Of a DNA stretch of 64,000 nucleotides, positions 24,385-37,900 are shown one piece after another. A program made the translations under genes and the position numbers. Position 1 is the stretch's first letter, and each line of letters opens with the position of its first letter. This DNA comes from Trochalopteron elliotii. Taxonomy: Eukaryota > Chordata > Aves > Passeriformes > Leiothrichidae. The DNA lies in contig JANPWX010000162.1 in the NCBI GenBank assembly GCA_024734555.1, positions 849,008 through 913,007 of the forward strand. Direction: 5' to 3'. Below the pieces are notes generated by a model that saw only the letters and a list, made by a program, of their open reading frames with translations, searched no databases and had not been told where the DNA came from.

Positions 24385-24483
24385 CTTCATCCCTGTCAGG
24401 AGTGCAGGAGCTGGGCCCTAGTCCCATCGGGGGCTCGGCAGTGGGCGTTAGCTGCTCGCAGTTTCCAGGTACAATGGCAGGAA
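24385..24483 (-). promoter_or_regulatory. RSPO1: Probable 5' UTR exon of RSPO1
   Basis: On the minus strand a strong acceptor (CTCTTCTTTTGCAG) ends at 24484 and a donor GAAG|GTAGAG follows 99 bp later. Human RSPO1 transcripts have non-coding 5' exons before the signal-peptide exon, so an exon about 200 bp upstream of the ATG is plausible. It contains one ATG, in a frame open to the donor. The acceptor it would join upstream of 24188 is unclear; a CTCTCAG near 24294 is the best candidate and is weak. Confidence 0.45.
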
Positions 24484-27400
24484 CTGCAAAAGAAGAGGAG
24501 AACAGGTTAATGTGACAGACAGCATCACTCCCACCAGGGGGTTGTGCTGTGCACTGGGGGTGCTGGCAGATAGCAGCACCCGGAGTGCTGTGGGGAGAGC
24601 TGTGCTCAGCCTCATCCATAAGTCCCTGTTGCTAACAATCAGCACCCGTGGAAATGCTCAGTGCATCTTTGCCATCTGCCAGCGCTGCAAACAGTAGTTA
24701 TAGCTGGAACTTGTTTAAAATAGAGCCAGACCCCTGGGCTGCCCTCCCCAAGTGGCAGATGGCTGCTGCGGGTGCCAGGCACACAAGATGTTTCCCATCA
24801 AGCGGGCACCTCTGGGGCTGGTAGTCAAGCCAAGCAGAGAGCGAGCCTGCAGTCCCCAGCCAGGGCTGGGGCTGTCTGGGGACGGGGTGGGATCCTCCAC
24901 GAGCTGCCCAAAATGCTGCTTTGAGAGAATTTCCAAACCATCTCCCATTCCCTGAAGCACAGGGCAGGGTCAGCGCTGCCTGCACAGGGCAGAGTGCGGG
25001 AGCAGAGACAGCCAAGAGTGGGGCAGAGAACCCAGTGTGGGGCAGTGAGACCAGCGTGGGGCAGAGAACTCAGCATGGGGCAGAGAGCTCATCGTGGGGC
25101 AGAGAGCTCATCATGGGACAGAGAGTCCAACATGGGGCAATGAGCCCGGTGTGGGGCAGAGAGCCCAGCTGCATGGGGCAGTGAGCTCAGCATGGGGCAG
25201 AGAGACCAATGTGGGGCAGGTGAGCCCAGCATGGGGCAGTGAGCTTGGTATGGGGCAGAGAGCTTGGTGTGGGGCAGGGAGCCCCGCGTGGGGCAGGGAG
25301 CCCGGTGGTGGGCAGGGAGCCCAGTGTGGGGCAGTGAGCCTGGCTGCGAGTGCCACGCTGCCCTCACCAAGCCACAGCACAGAGCAACCCAATGCACATG
25401 GCAGGACAGAGGGATGAGATGGCAACACCAGCAGGACAGGCTGGGCAACAAACCAATGGCTCTGCATCATCTTGTGGAGAAAGAAGGGAAGCCCAGTTGC
25501 CCAATGGCCAGCCAGCACCCAGGACTTCACATGTACCATCCTTTCCTGAGAGTGCCCAAGTCCTTGATCCAGCTGGCTGCTGACAGGGCGTTTTCCCTTT
25601 GGTTTTCAAGTGTTTTTCCCTGTGCCCGGTGTGAAGCAAGGGCAAGCTCCGTGCTGCACCAAGAGATCTGGCACTGCCAAGCTGGGCCCTGCTCCCCACT
25701 GCAGCTGGCAGAGCAAAGCCCTGCCAACGGCAGACATTGTGTTGGAATAAAGGCGACAACATTTGCTCTGTGAAGTCAAATGAAACAGAAAATTGTTTTA
25801 ATCCGTTTATAACAACTGCGCAATCACCGATGCCCCAAACAACTGGTGGCGACAGTGCTGGAAGTGAGCCCGGCCTCAGGCTGGGGTGGACTCGGTCCCC
25901 AGGGGCCGGTCCCCTCCCTGCCACACCCTACCAGGGTGGGGAACCTGCAGAAGGGACACCGGCCCAAGCAGCCCTAAGCTCCAGCGCACCTGAGGAGAAT
26001 TATGGCCACAGAACAGAACACCTGGAGGGCGGGGGCTGCCCCAGCAGCTGCTGCAGGCAGATGTGACCCGGTACTGCCACTGTGGCAGCACAAGAACACT
26101 GAGCTGTGCCTGGTTCGAACACCTCCCGGCAGCGCTGTCTCACCTGTCCCGGCAGAGCTGGCGGCCACCGGGCGCCGTGGGGACATCACTTACTGTCCCC
26201 CCGCCCTGGTGGTTCTGAACTTTTCACCGTGTCCCTGCTGCGACTGTCGGGGCAGGAGCCCAGCGCTCCCCATGTGCTTGTCGTTACAGCCCACGGCTCG
26301 TCCGCAGGATTTTCAAATAAATAATTAGTCACTTGTGTAAACACCAACTTGTTCTGCACTTCCAAGCCTGTTTGCTGCAAAGCTGCTTTATAAACACTGT
26401 CAAGTGCTTAAGCCTGGCTGCGGGAGTATTTACGGAGCTGTGCAGGGCAGGGATCCCCGCAGCTCCTCTGCCCTGGGCACGGCGTCTGGCGGGCAGCGGG
26501 GCAGAAGGGGACAGGTGGTGTGGGATGGTCCGGCCGTGACCAGCATGGCCACAGGACCCTGGGGATGTGAGCAGTCCCGTCAGTGCAGCACACCCCAAAC
26601 TGTCCCCGAACGAGCTCCGAGTGCCAGCGGCTCCGGGGAGACCGCGGTGCCGCCGCCCGCTCCGGTTTTTAATTACGGCGGCTTTGCGGGTGAAGCGCGT
26701 TCACAGGAAGCACACGCCGTGTTTACACAACACTCACAGTTTGGGCACGGTCCCCCGGCGTGGGGACAGCAGCAGGGATGGATGTCCGGAGGGAGCAAAC
26801 ACAGCCCCAGCGTGCCAAGAGCCAGCGTGACGCTCGTGCCTCCGCCACAGACCCCATTTCTGAGGGTTTGGGCAGTCCGGGGTAGGGCAGTGCCATGGGA
26901 AACCTTGAGACCGCAGCACAAACCGAGCGAGCACACACTTTTCCCTCCTTGTTTCCTCGCTTTCTAGCCCAAAGACTGTGCTGAGCTGCTGCCTCAGCAC
27001 AGAAAGGCCACTGGCATTCTAGGTGCTGCAGTCAAGTGTCTTGGCAGGTCACACATGATCCAAATCTCCCCCATGAGCACCTGGAGGTCTGTGGTGAGTT
27101 CTTCCCACCCTCACTGCAGGACACGAGTTATGATTCTTTCTGTTACTGCAGCCATCAGTCAAGCTCAGGTTGCTACAAACAATTTCCAGTCTAAACATTA
27201 GCAGGATTTATGCCATTATCCCATCTACAGAAGAATTTGGGGTAACCTGAATTGCTCTGAATTCATTTATGGAGAGACCTGGCCCCTGAATCTGAGATGG
27301 CACTAAGCCTTGTTTGCAATTCAATCAGGATAAATTGGTCCTTGGGAGCTCCAATACAAACCAGAAAATGTAAACCATCCTGATAATTTGCCATTAGTCC

Positions 27401-30400
27401 TCCTACACACAAGGTGAGAAAGACCAACATTATATCCCCGGGATATTTGAGACCTAATCCACAATAACTAAATTGCTGATATATTGCCTCTTGCTGAATG
27501 TACCAGGGATCTGAAATGTAAACAGGCTCTCCAAAGGTTTACTGAGCCTTGGAGAGAAGGACCAGATGCTGGAGGCAGGACAAACCTGGTTACAGCAGGA
27601 ATGAACCCCTGGGAACAGCCAGGTCGCTGCCAACAGAGGGTTGGGCACCAGCTGTGAGGTGGGGAATTTGGGTTTCCAAATAGGGAAACCCAAAGAGCTG
27701 GATAGGGAATTTGAATTTCCTCTTGGTAGTCAGCGAGGGGTGTGAATATGCACAAACTGGCTTCCTGCAGCAGGAGTCATGGTTTTGCAGGGTCTCTTTG
27801 GGTTAGTTTTGTCCCACATCTCCCAACCCCACACAGAGAACAGCACCTGGGACACACCTGGGACCTGTCCCCAGGGCAGAGTCTGGCTCTGGGAGGTTGT
27901 GGGTGGCAGCAGCAGCTCCATGTTGCCATCCCATTCCCCAGCCTGACTTTTGCAACTTTCAACAGACCCCTCAAGTATCAACGATGGCACCTGGTCACCC
28001 ATTGTCCCTGTCCCACAGGCACACAGGGATGTGCCCACACTTCTGGTGCTCCCTGAGCCTGCTGTCTGTTCTGCCTGTGCCCTATTTCCATGCTGGTGAC
28101 CCCATGGCAGTGCTCCCTGCCTGCTCCAGCAGCCCTGCCGTGGGTGGGAAGGGCTGAGGGAGCAGGTTGGGGCCCTGGTTCTCTTTGGGAAAGTCCCTCC
28201 CTTCTGCTGTGCTCCCGAGGGCTGTTTTCCTGTGTGCAGGCTAATGCTCCAGGAGCAGCACTGTGAAAGCCCCAGCAGTGGAAGGTCCCACCACGCCTGG
28301 CTCGGCCATCACAGCTGCCACAGGGTGTCTCACGTGCCTCTGGCAAACATCTCTGCACATGCACAGGCAGAGCCACTTTGTTCTGCTTAATCCTTGAAGC
28401 AATAAAAAGACGGCTGCATTAAGTCAAATTTCCGAACCAGAAGGTCCTCATTTGATATTAGACCCCAGTGCCAAGTTCTGCAAAATCCCCAACCCATAAA
28501 CTTCACTGAAAAAAAATAAAATAATAAAGCCCAATCTGGCAGCAGAGCTCTCCACAGCATTGTTGAGGTCTGACTCCTTCCACCAGCTCCTGCACTGCAT
28601 TCCCCAGATCTGCAGAGCCGTGCTGTGTCCCACTGGTGGGGAATACACTGAGGAGAGGCTGCTGCTCGTGGCCACCCCTCTGTCCCTGGCAGTGGGGGCT
28701 GCTCTGGGGGTCAGCAACGCCTCAGCCCCTGCAGCTCCAAGCCCCAGATCCAGCCGCAGCTCCTCTCCTGCCTTGTGCAGTGGCCCCACAGTAGCAGCTC
28801 CAAGAAACTCTGTGATCCATAGTGCCACAGGCCTCCCTCCAGGAGTGCTTGTGCTTCAGCACTGTAAAACATCAGGAAATGTTTTACAGGGGGATTCCCG
28901 TGGCCCTCATGCCAGCGCAGAGGCAGCAGGCTGCTCTGGAGGAGGAGGAGGAGGAGGCAGAGCCCTGAGGCAGGCTGCAGGATCCATGCCTGCTGCTCCT
29001 CCACAGAACCAGAGCAGCATCTGGAGCTGCACTGGAATCGTCCTGGCAGGCACAGCTCTGTGCCTGGGGGTCTGACTGCAGTCATGGGAGCAGCAAACCT
29101 GTGTCTGTTAGGTACAACTCAGGTGGGTTTGAGCCTCCTACAGATCAGTGACTCACCGGAACAGCACAACCAAATTTCAGACCAGGAAACAGAACAGCCC
29201 AGTTTGGGGTAGCACAGACCAGGGCACTGCAAATTTGGCTCTCACCCTAAAAGGACTCCCTAAAAGCCCATTGCTGAGCAGGGACATGCTCAGCAGGTGC
29301 CCCAGGAGGTGTGGGGTGGGCACACACCGTGTCAGGTATAGCCCTGGGGGTGGGGAGCAGGGGTGCTGAGGCTCATCCTACGACAAGTGCACACATTCAG
29401 CTCAAGACGCAATTCCCCTCTTATTTCTGTGGAAATCCATGCAAACAAGGGCTTACAGCTCCTTCCACCACAGACCCTGCCTGCCAGCTTTGTGAACACA
29501 AATTTCCAGGCTCACAGGGGCCCGATGAGCCATGAGCTGCAAAGGCAGAGCCAAAGCCTGAAACCCAGGGCAGCACCTGGGGCTTTCTGCTTGGCCATGT
29601 GCACAGGAACCATCTGCCAAGCAGGGCTTCCTGAAGGGATTCCCAGTGCTCTGGCTCTCCCAGACATCACTGCCTGAGAAACCTGAGCCCTGCAGAGCCA
29701 GGACTAGCACCAACTCCAGCAGCAGAGGAAAACAAACAGGAAAAATAACCCTCAGCCTCAGCTCTGGGCATGTGGCAGGACAGAGCAGGAGGGAGTGAGC
29801 AAGCAGCCAGGGTGTCCTCCACACACCAGTTGCTGCTGCCAGCCTGGACTGAGCCCACCCAAACTCTGGGTTTTTGTGGGATGACAGCCCCCTGCACCAC
29901 TAGGACAGGGGGAGCAAGTTCTGAGCTCTGCAGGCGTGGCAGTGCTCAGGGTGGTTTGCAGTGAAGGACATCACCCTGCAGCTGCCCCACTGCCTATGGG
30001 GGTGTGAGGAGGCTGCAGCCCCAGAGGATCTTCCTGGAGGCAGGCTGGCTGTGGGGATGGCAGGAAACCTGTCAGAATTTGCCAGCTCTTGGGCAAAGAC
30101 AGGCACTTCCATCCTTATCAAGATGACAGGTCACCCTCACACCGCACAGGGGAAGGGTCTCTGCTGCCAGTGCCACCTGTCTCAGCTGCACGGTCCCCTC
30201 TGTCCCCCTCCAGGGCTGTCCCCATAGGCCAGGAGGGTTGACCTGGCCATCATCTCTGTTGCCAACCACAGTCCCAGCCTCATAGCCCGGGCAGAGCTGT
30301 GCCAGCTCACATCTAGCCCGGGTGATGGAAATGTGGGGTTAGTGCTGGGCTCAGCTGCTGCCTGCACACGGCGGCTGGTTCTGGCTGTGCTCGGGGCATC

Positions 30401-31199
30401 CCTGCCCCTGTATCTCCCCGGCACCCCGGCTCCTCCCTGCCGCGTCCCTCAGGGTGGTGCTGCTGCTCTCGCAGCGGCCGCGCAGGGGCCGGGGAGCTGA
30501 TCCAGCTGAAACGAGCCTTTTTTCCAGGGTGGTTTCCAGGCGTGTTGCAGCACTGGCATTCGCAGGCCCGCGGTGCTGCTGCCATCCTCCCACCCGGCCT
30601 CCCCAGCCCCGGCCCCGCAGCGGGGTGAGTGGATGGAGCCAGGAGTTCACCCCCTCCAGGGGCACCAATGGGCTTCAGACAAAATCACTCCGAGTGGAGA
30701 ACCCTCCAGGCAGAATGGAGAACCCTCCAGGCAGATTTTTCACTGCAAGTGCCCAGTCCCTGTGGGATCTCGGCCCAGACCTGGCCACCCCGAACAGCAC
30801 TGCAAGCACTGCCCCAAGTTCACAGACCTTCAGGTGACAGGATTTTTTTTCTGGGGGTACCTGCTGACCCCTGTGCAGCAGAGTGGAGGCTCCATGTGTG
30901 CCTTATCATGCAACATTTTCTTCTGCCACTACTACCCTATTTTAATGCCTTTTACTGTAATCTGCCTCTTTAAACCCAAACCACATCACCTGAAGACCCC
31001 TGCTCCATGCCCAGGGCCAAGGGAAGAACACACATGCCTGACTGAGCTTTTAGAATACTCCAGCAGCCCGGGGGTGACCAAGCCCCAGTCACCCCCACCC
31101 ATTCTCACAGCACCCGGCTCCATCAGCACGGAGATCCGAGGCTGAAGTCACCTGGACCTTCACTGGGGAGCCCGGGCTGACCCACGGCAGCCAGCCCTG
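24484..31199. other. Upstream of RSPO1: no protein gene recognised
   Basis: GC-rich DNA with one 19-bp minisatellite (25018-25343), a CpG-richer patch at about 26400-26950, a GGA run near 28938 and a short duplication of GGAGAACCCTCCAGGCAGA at about 30695-30740. The rest shows short open frames without domains. It is probably RSPO1 5' intron or upstream regulatory DNA. An AT-richer patch at 25735-25830 stands out. Confidence 0.5.
25018..25343. repeat. Minisatellite, 19-bp unit, about 17 copies
   Basis: Consensus (G/A)TGGGGCAGAGAGCCCAGC repeated head to tail with substitutions mainly in the second half, and one 3-bp insertion near 25164. GGGG at every unit gives regularly spaced G runs. Confidence 0.95.
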
Positions 31200-31835
31200 C
31201 ATCCAGCAGCACATCAGCACCTCACACCGCGTCTAATTACTGCCATAATCCCTTATTAACTGCTTCTCCACGGCTCCCCCGCTCAGAACCCCGCAGAGCC
31301 CGTACTTACCCCGCGCTCCCCCAGCGCCTGCCGTGCCCCCATGGGTGCGGGGCGGGAGGCTTGGCTTGGCTGCAGCCACAGCAGCACCGAGACAGCGGCA
31401 AATTAAAACCGTCCCGTCCTCCCGGTGCCCCCGGGATCAGTGGGAGGGCAGTAGGGCACGGCCACCCCGCTGCCCCGCGGCCGGCGGGACCCCGCAGCTG
31501 GTCCAGAACCAGCTCCCGATCAATAATATCCCGAGCACTTCTCTGTGTGTCCCCGTCCCCACGACGGGAGGGTAACACACGGGTGACACGGGACACACGG
31601 CAGCAGCCCGGCTTCCCTGCAAGCCCCACGCACCTCGGGGAGGGGGCGGGAGGGGGGAGGAAGGGGATCCCGCAGATCGCGCTGTGATTTCGCGCAGCTC
31701 TCATTGTCTGAACTCATTATCCACGTTGCACAAGGCGAGCCCGCAGTCAGATGCTGACACGGCTCGCGTTCTTCATTAGCAGCCCGCGTTGCAAAAGCTC
31801 CGTCGACACAAACATGCACGCTGGAAGCCCTTACC
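31200..31835 (-). promoter_or_regulatory. CpG-rich block with two donor sites; candidate RSPO1 promoter or first exon
   Basis: CpG dinucleotides are dense from about 31240 to 31820. The minus strand offers two good donors, GGG|GTAAGTACG (exon edge 31310) and GAAG|GTAAGGGC (exon edge 31835). Both could begin RSPO1 5' UTR exons spliced toward 24483. No TATA box was obvious. The link to RSPO1 is inference from strand and position. Confidence 0.4.
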
Positions 31836-31959
31836 TTCAACTTGTCACTCCCTCATCACTGCGGAAAAGACTCTACTGGGTTCTCAGATTTAAAACACTA
31901 TAAGAGCAACTACAAAATTCCTCAGTTCCTCCAGAGAAAGTTACACACACGTTTCTGTC

Positions 31960-31981
31960 AAAAAAAAAAAAAAAAAAAAAA
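31960..31981. repeat. Poly(A) tract, 22 bp
   Basis: Uninterrupted A run; no retrotransposon body recognised beside it. Confidence 0.9.
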
Positions 31982-34900
31982 TTCATATTCATGGCGAGTT
32001 CATGGAGAAGTCTGGTGCATTTGGATATTTTGGTCACTTGTTTTTTTTTTAAAGCTGGTTTCTAACGGAGTGCCAGGCTTTGCACAGAGAAACAAACCCT
32101 TCTCTGATGTGCAGGATCTCAGCTCGTAAAGATCGCTCAGGCTGGTTCCTACTCCATCAGCCCACGCTGCTCCCTGCGTATGCAAAGCAGAAAGTATGTG
32201 ATCATATCACAGCAATTTGCACATTAATAAATCCTGGTCTCAATCCGTAGGCTCCGTCCCCATCCACCGGGTAGGGGCTTTTTATTATTATTATTACCAG
32301 AGTATCCAGCTTTGTAAAGGCATCCAGTGCAAACTCCTGCATGAGGGAATTCCACCCCACTAGTACCACCTCCTAAGACAATATCCAGCCAAAATATTGT
32401 GACTGTTGCAAAACCCGGACTGGAGCTCCACAAAGGACCTTCCAGCCTCGCATCCAGAGCCAACAGGGTCTCAGTAAATTACTGCAGAGTGACACACCAT
32501 CGGGTTGTCTTTGTAGTCTTTTTTATTTATGACAGTTAATTCCGAGTTATTACTAACATTTTAGTGGTAAGTGGCATATGAAGTCATCAGCTGTCACAAC
32601 TGCATCTGTTAATAAACATGTCAGATATTAAAAGCAGCTTATTATCCTCTGGAGGGGGGGAAGGCATGAAGGCAAAGAGCTCAGAGCCTGGTTGTTTTTC
32701 CATCGCTGGCTGTGCAGCAGGAGGAAACGTTCCTGCTCAGGAGAACAGCCTGGCTGCAGTGGGACTGCCTGGGACACCTGCCCTCCAGCACAGCCTGGGA
32801 GCCCTCCTCCCTGCTCTCCTCCTCTCCTCCCTGTGCTCTCAGCTCCCTTTCCCTCCTCCACCTGCACTTCAGGATGGAGCCATGACAGACCCTGCTCCGT
32901 GCAGGTGAACAGGGGACATCAGTGCCCAGGCACCTTCCCTGAGCCCCCCCATGCCTGGTGGGAGGAGCAGATCCTGCACTGGGGCTCAGGTGGCAGCCAG
33001 GTGTTCCCAGGGGCCACACTTGCCCCACTCCTCCTGTACAAGCCATCCAGAGGAGTTGGTGGCCACCAGCCCCCTGAGGGCCAACAGTGCCTTTCCCCAG
33101 CCATGACTGACCCTCATTCCTGGTTCTCACAGGGCTGATGTGATGCTCAAGGCCATGGGGCTCTGGCCAGAGCCCTGGTGCCCTGGGGTTGTCCCAGGGG
33201 TGTGTGACAAGCTCTCAGGCAGCCCCTCAGCATGACGTGCCCATGGACCCTGGCAGCACCCTGGGGGAGATTCCCCAAGCTTGCAGGGCTCTGAGCTGGA
33301 AGCCAGAGGGCACAGGCTCTTTCAAACGATGTGATGAGCCCTGTGGTGTCTCCTGAATCCCTCCTGGATCCCCTGCTGGGGCCAGGGCAGCTTCAACACT
33401 TTGCTGCCCATGAGCCCCCACTGAAGAGAGGTCCCCGAGTGTCCCTGACACTTCTGGCATGAGCCAGCAGTGCTCACTGGGGCTCAGCATGGACCTGGCA
33501 GCCCTGAGGAAGAGGAGGGCAAGGGCATGGACACAGAACGTGGCATCAAGCAGCCCCCAGGCTCAGAGATTCAGAGAGACTCATGAATTCTTCACACACC
33601 TGCCACCTTCTCTGCTGTGAACACAGAGGTGCAAAATAACCCAAACACAGGCAGGAGGGAAAACTCACCCTTTCTGCAGCTTTTCCTTTTGTGCTGTGTG
33701 TGTTAGTGCTCGTGTACATGGAAGTTTTATTCATCCTGAGTTTTCCTTGGCACCTCGTTAAATGTCCCTGGTTTCCTATTAGTAAATGATGTCACTGAGA
33801 TCTTTGCTGTCTCACAGGAGTGTTGTGAATGTGTTCTGCTTGTTGGCAGATGCTGAGCAGTCACTGCTGCAAGTCTCCATATCAAAACCCTCTTTCTGTT
33901 TTTATTTAGAGCTTTTTCACTTTCTATTCTAGGAAATTCTCAAGTGCCATCAAATGTTGTCAGGGACAACGTTACTCTGTTGATTGTATGAGTAAAGAAA
34001 TCTGATTAACCCAAGATCTGTATTTTATGCACTTTGAACAGCCAAACCTCCTTTCTGACACTGGAATAGTGCAGCCTCCTCTGACAGCTGTAGATCAAGT
34101 TTCCAACTGAGCAATAAACCCCAAAGCCAGAGCTCTGTACTGGCAATGCTGACAGACCCAGATGTAGCAGCAGGGCTACTGGCACAGCAGAAATCAGCCA
34201 ACAGAGCAGTGTGTGTCTGGCTGAAAGCTGAAGGACATGCTCACAGCTCCCTGGTGCCAGAGGTGTCATTGCAGAGCCTGGGAAATCCAACTAAAACCTG
34301 CCTGCACAATAAATCCAGCACCAAGTCCTACATTTCTTCCCCCTCTGACAGGAGCTCATTTACAGGCTTGGTTTTCTTTAGCTAATGGCTGTTGAGGCTG
34401 ATCCTAAATTAATCACAAACAGGTTGTTTCTCTCCTGTACAAAAGGACATAAAATTCCCCATTTTAGCAGGATAAGATGCCAAGCCACTCCAGATTGGAA
34501 GCAGAGGGTTCCTGGACACCCACAGTGGGTTCCCCAGGCTCCTCTGGCTGGGACATGGGCACAGTGGCTCTGCACAAAGCTGAGGGGACAACCCCACTCT
34601 GTTTCTGCACAGGAAGAATTCCCCCACATCCCTTAGCCCACCCTTGAAGTATGTGGTTCTCTTCATTAAAAACCTGCAATATTTTCATCCAATTTCATCC
34701 CTCTATAGTTCCTGCTTTGCAAAACCCTCTGCCTCTCTCAGAGAGGGGGAAGGTGTGTCCGTGGAAGGCTGACCCTGCCCAGGGACTGCAGGGACAACCA
34801 GGAGCCATGTCCCCTGCCCCTGGTGCAGCTGAGGACAGGGGGGCTGTGGGTGTACCCAGGTCTGCACCAAACAGATCCAGCACTGAGCACCACAGCTTCT

Positions 34901-37900
34901 TTCAGACCCATATTAACCCCACCAGAGCCTACAAATTCCCAGCTGGCACAGAAGGTGCATTACTCATCCCTGGTGCCTCATCAGCATTTGATAATATCTC
35001 AGCATAAGCAAAAAGCAGAAAAGACACTCACAGAGAATGCAGAAGGAAAGAAAGTATGTCCTGAAGTGTCTGTGACACTCCCAGACTGGACACCAGGTCT
35101 TTTCTGGTCTGCTGCTCTGAGGGTTCTCTGCTTCAGGATGACTGATAGCCCAGGAAATTGTTTGTAATGACACCTGAGCATCAATCAGCAACCCGAGTCT
35201 GAGGAACACAGTTCTGCCAGTGCTGCCACTGCCTCGACACTTGCTCTGGCTGCAAGGCACAGACTGTGCTCCTGGCAGGGGCTGCACAGCCTGCCCTGGG
35301 GTCAGGCACCCTCCTCACGCCTTCTATAGGAGAGGGGAGAGCCAGAGGATGTGGAGCTGACTTCCTGATAGGATCACCCAGGCATGCCTCTGCTTCCCAA
35401 GCAAGCCTGGGCTTTCATCCAGTCTGTGCTGTGTTCTGAGGCAGCAGCACTGGCAGCCTGGCCCGGGCTGGAAGTGTCTCCATCTGGGATTGTCCCCAGA
35501 TCCTCATCCCAGAGTGGTGCTGAGAGCCACAAGCTGCAGAATCCCTTCTGTGTAAAAGTCTCTGCAGGCGACAGGAGAGTGAGACCCCTGTCATCGCAGA
35601 GGTGGGGGGATGAGATGCCCCATCCTGCCCCAGATGTGGCATGGGCACAGCTGGCTCCTGCCTGCACCCTGTGCCCTGTGGGCTGGTCAGGAGTGGCCCA
35701 GCAGCACTGACCTGCCCTAGGCTCACCATGCCCAGGGCAGGGGGTAGTTCCCGTGTGCCCCAGCAGCTGCCTTGCTATTCAGACCCTTTTCTTGGGCCTT
35801 TCTTCTGGCACCTCATCTGTGCAGTCTGGGCATTTCCCCTCTCCCCAAGGAGCAGCATTATGTGCATGTTGGGAAATGCTCTTTTCCCATTTGCTGTGAA
35901 GGCCCTTTCCCCTGTTGCTTGAGGAATGCTGTTTGAATTAGCTGCACGGATTGCAAACAGACCCCGTTGTTTTCCTTTCCCAATGCAGGGAGGCTTCTGT
36001 TCTCTCTGGCCTGCTGGATTAACCAGGGGCCTTACACACTGACCTCTCTGCAGCTCAGGGAAGCTAATTTAATCCCAATATTGTTACAGATCACAGCAGG
36101 ACGGATGTCACAGGTTCCTTGAGGCAAACCAGCATGGAGTGCTGGCAGGGACAGCAGCACGCTGTGTTTGTAGAGGCAGGAGCTGCTGCAGTTTTTCTGC
36201 TAAATTCCCTCTACAAAACTCCTGCAGCTGGGGAGGACAGCAGCGCTGGGGAACAGGGGGATACCCTGAGCATAGAGGACCAACTGAGGAGATGCTCTGG
36301 CTGCATCCCCTGGCATGCCAGAGGGTGGAGGGTGGCTCTGAATCCTGGCAGGAGAGAAGGAGATGCAGACTAGAATTTCCTTGCTATTTCTTTCTCATTG
36401 TTATTCTTTTTCCCTTGGTACCTGCTCCTGAAAGTGGTCTGTGGTGTGATGCTGAGCCTGGAAAAGGCATCAGCACCCTCACAGCAGGGCAATCTGCATC
36501 CATCTCACTTGCATCTCCAGGGGGAGGATCTGCCTTCTCGTCCAATATCACAGCTCTGCCTCCCCTGCCCCACAGTCCCGTGAAACCACTGCTGTCCCCA
36601 GCACAGCACAGGAGGATCTCCAGCCCCCCAGGCAGGGCAGAGGGGTGCAGGAGCCACCAGGGTTTGGGGGGAAGCCCTGCCTCTCCCAGCATTGCTTGGG
36701 GGGGCTTTGATGTTTGGGAAAAATAAATTACTTTGGGATGCTATTAAAGAGAAGTTTGAATGATGACACATCACAGGGCTGGGACTTCCAGCATTTCTTG
36801 TAAGCCCCATCCAGAGCTGAAAGTGGAAGAGGCCACTGGCACAGCCAAGAGGACATGAAACCAAAAATCTTTGCAGCAGGAGTGGCTTTGTGAGCAGTTA
36901 GTCCCTCTCCAGACATCTGCTCCCTCCCTCCTGCCTCTGCTGCTGCAGATGTCCCTCAGGACCACGGGGCAGAGCTTGAGGAGCATGGATGGGGCACCCA
37001 AGGGAGCCACAGCCCTTTGAGCCAGTCCTGGGAGACTGGGACAGGGATGGGAGCTGGGCATGCAGCCCCTGCTCCAGCCCATCCTTCTCTCAGCCATGAT
37101 CAGCTCTTGGGAACATTCCTGCTGGATGACATTTCCCAAGGCATAGAGAGAAAAAAAAATTTTAAAAAAAAAGCACTTTTTTTCCCAATATAAATTCTTG
37201 CAACATTACAAACCCCACACAATAGTTGTAAGCCCTGGAACGGCTGGGGGTAAAGAAGTTACAGTTCAACATGGAAATAGCACTGCCATCTCCAACTGGT
37301 GAGTCCCAGATGTGGGACATCATGTGTGACAAAACTCCACAGGCGGGACGTGCAGGAAGACTGTAATTGTTGTGGGCTCCCATCACTGTGTGGGGACAAG
37401 GCTGGTAATGCTGAGAGCCCCGTGGGTCACCTGCCACAGCCAGAGCAGAGCTCTGCATCCTGGGCTGGCACTGGGAGTGACACAGAGCTCCTTGTTGGCC
37501 CAGCTGTGCCCACGGAGAAGAGGCTGCAGCAGAAGGGACCTGTGGCAGTTTTGGGACCCTGGGGTGATTTGGGGATGCTGAGATAGTTTGGGAATGCCCC
37601 AGGCATGAGCTGGAGGTTCCTGCTTACCCACAGGATGGATGTTGGTGCTCTGGGTTGTGCTGACACAACACCAATGGGTGGGTGTGCCTGTCCCTGTGTC
37701 CTCACTCACAGTGGACGTGTGTCCCCTGGGCAGGGACCCGTTCAGGTTGTCCCAGGAGCATCCCTGCACTGAAAGCAGCTGAATAAATCAACAGCAAACA
37801 CGTGGAGGAGAACCTTGTGCAGCAAAAGCAGCAGTGATGTGCTCACTCTGCTGTATCCTGAGCCACTTGCAGAACACCTGTAATTACTTTAATTAAGCTT

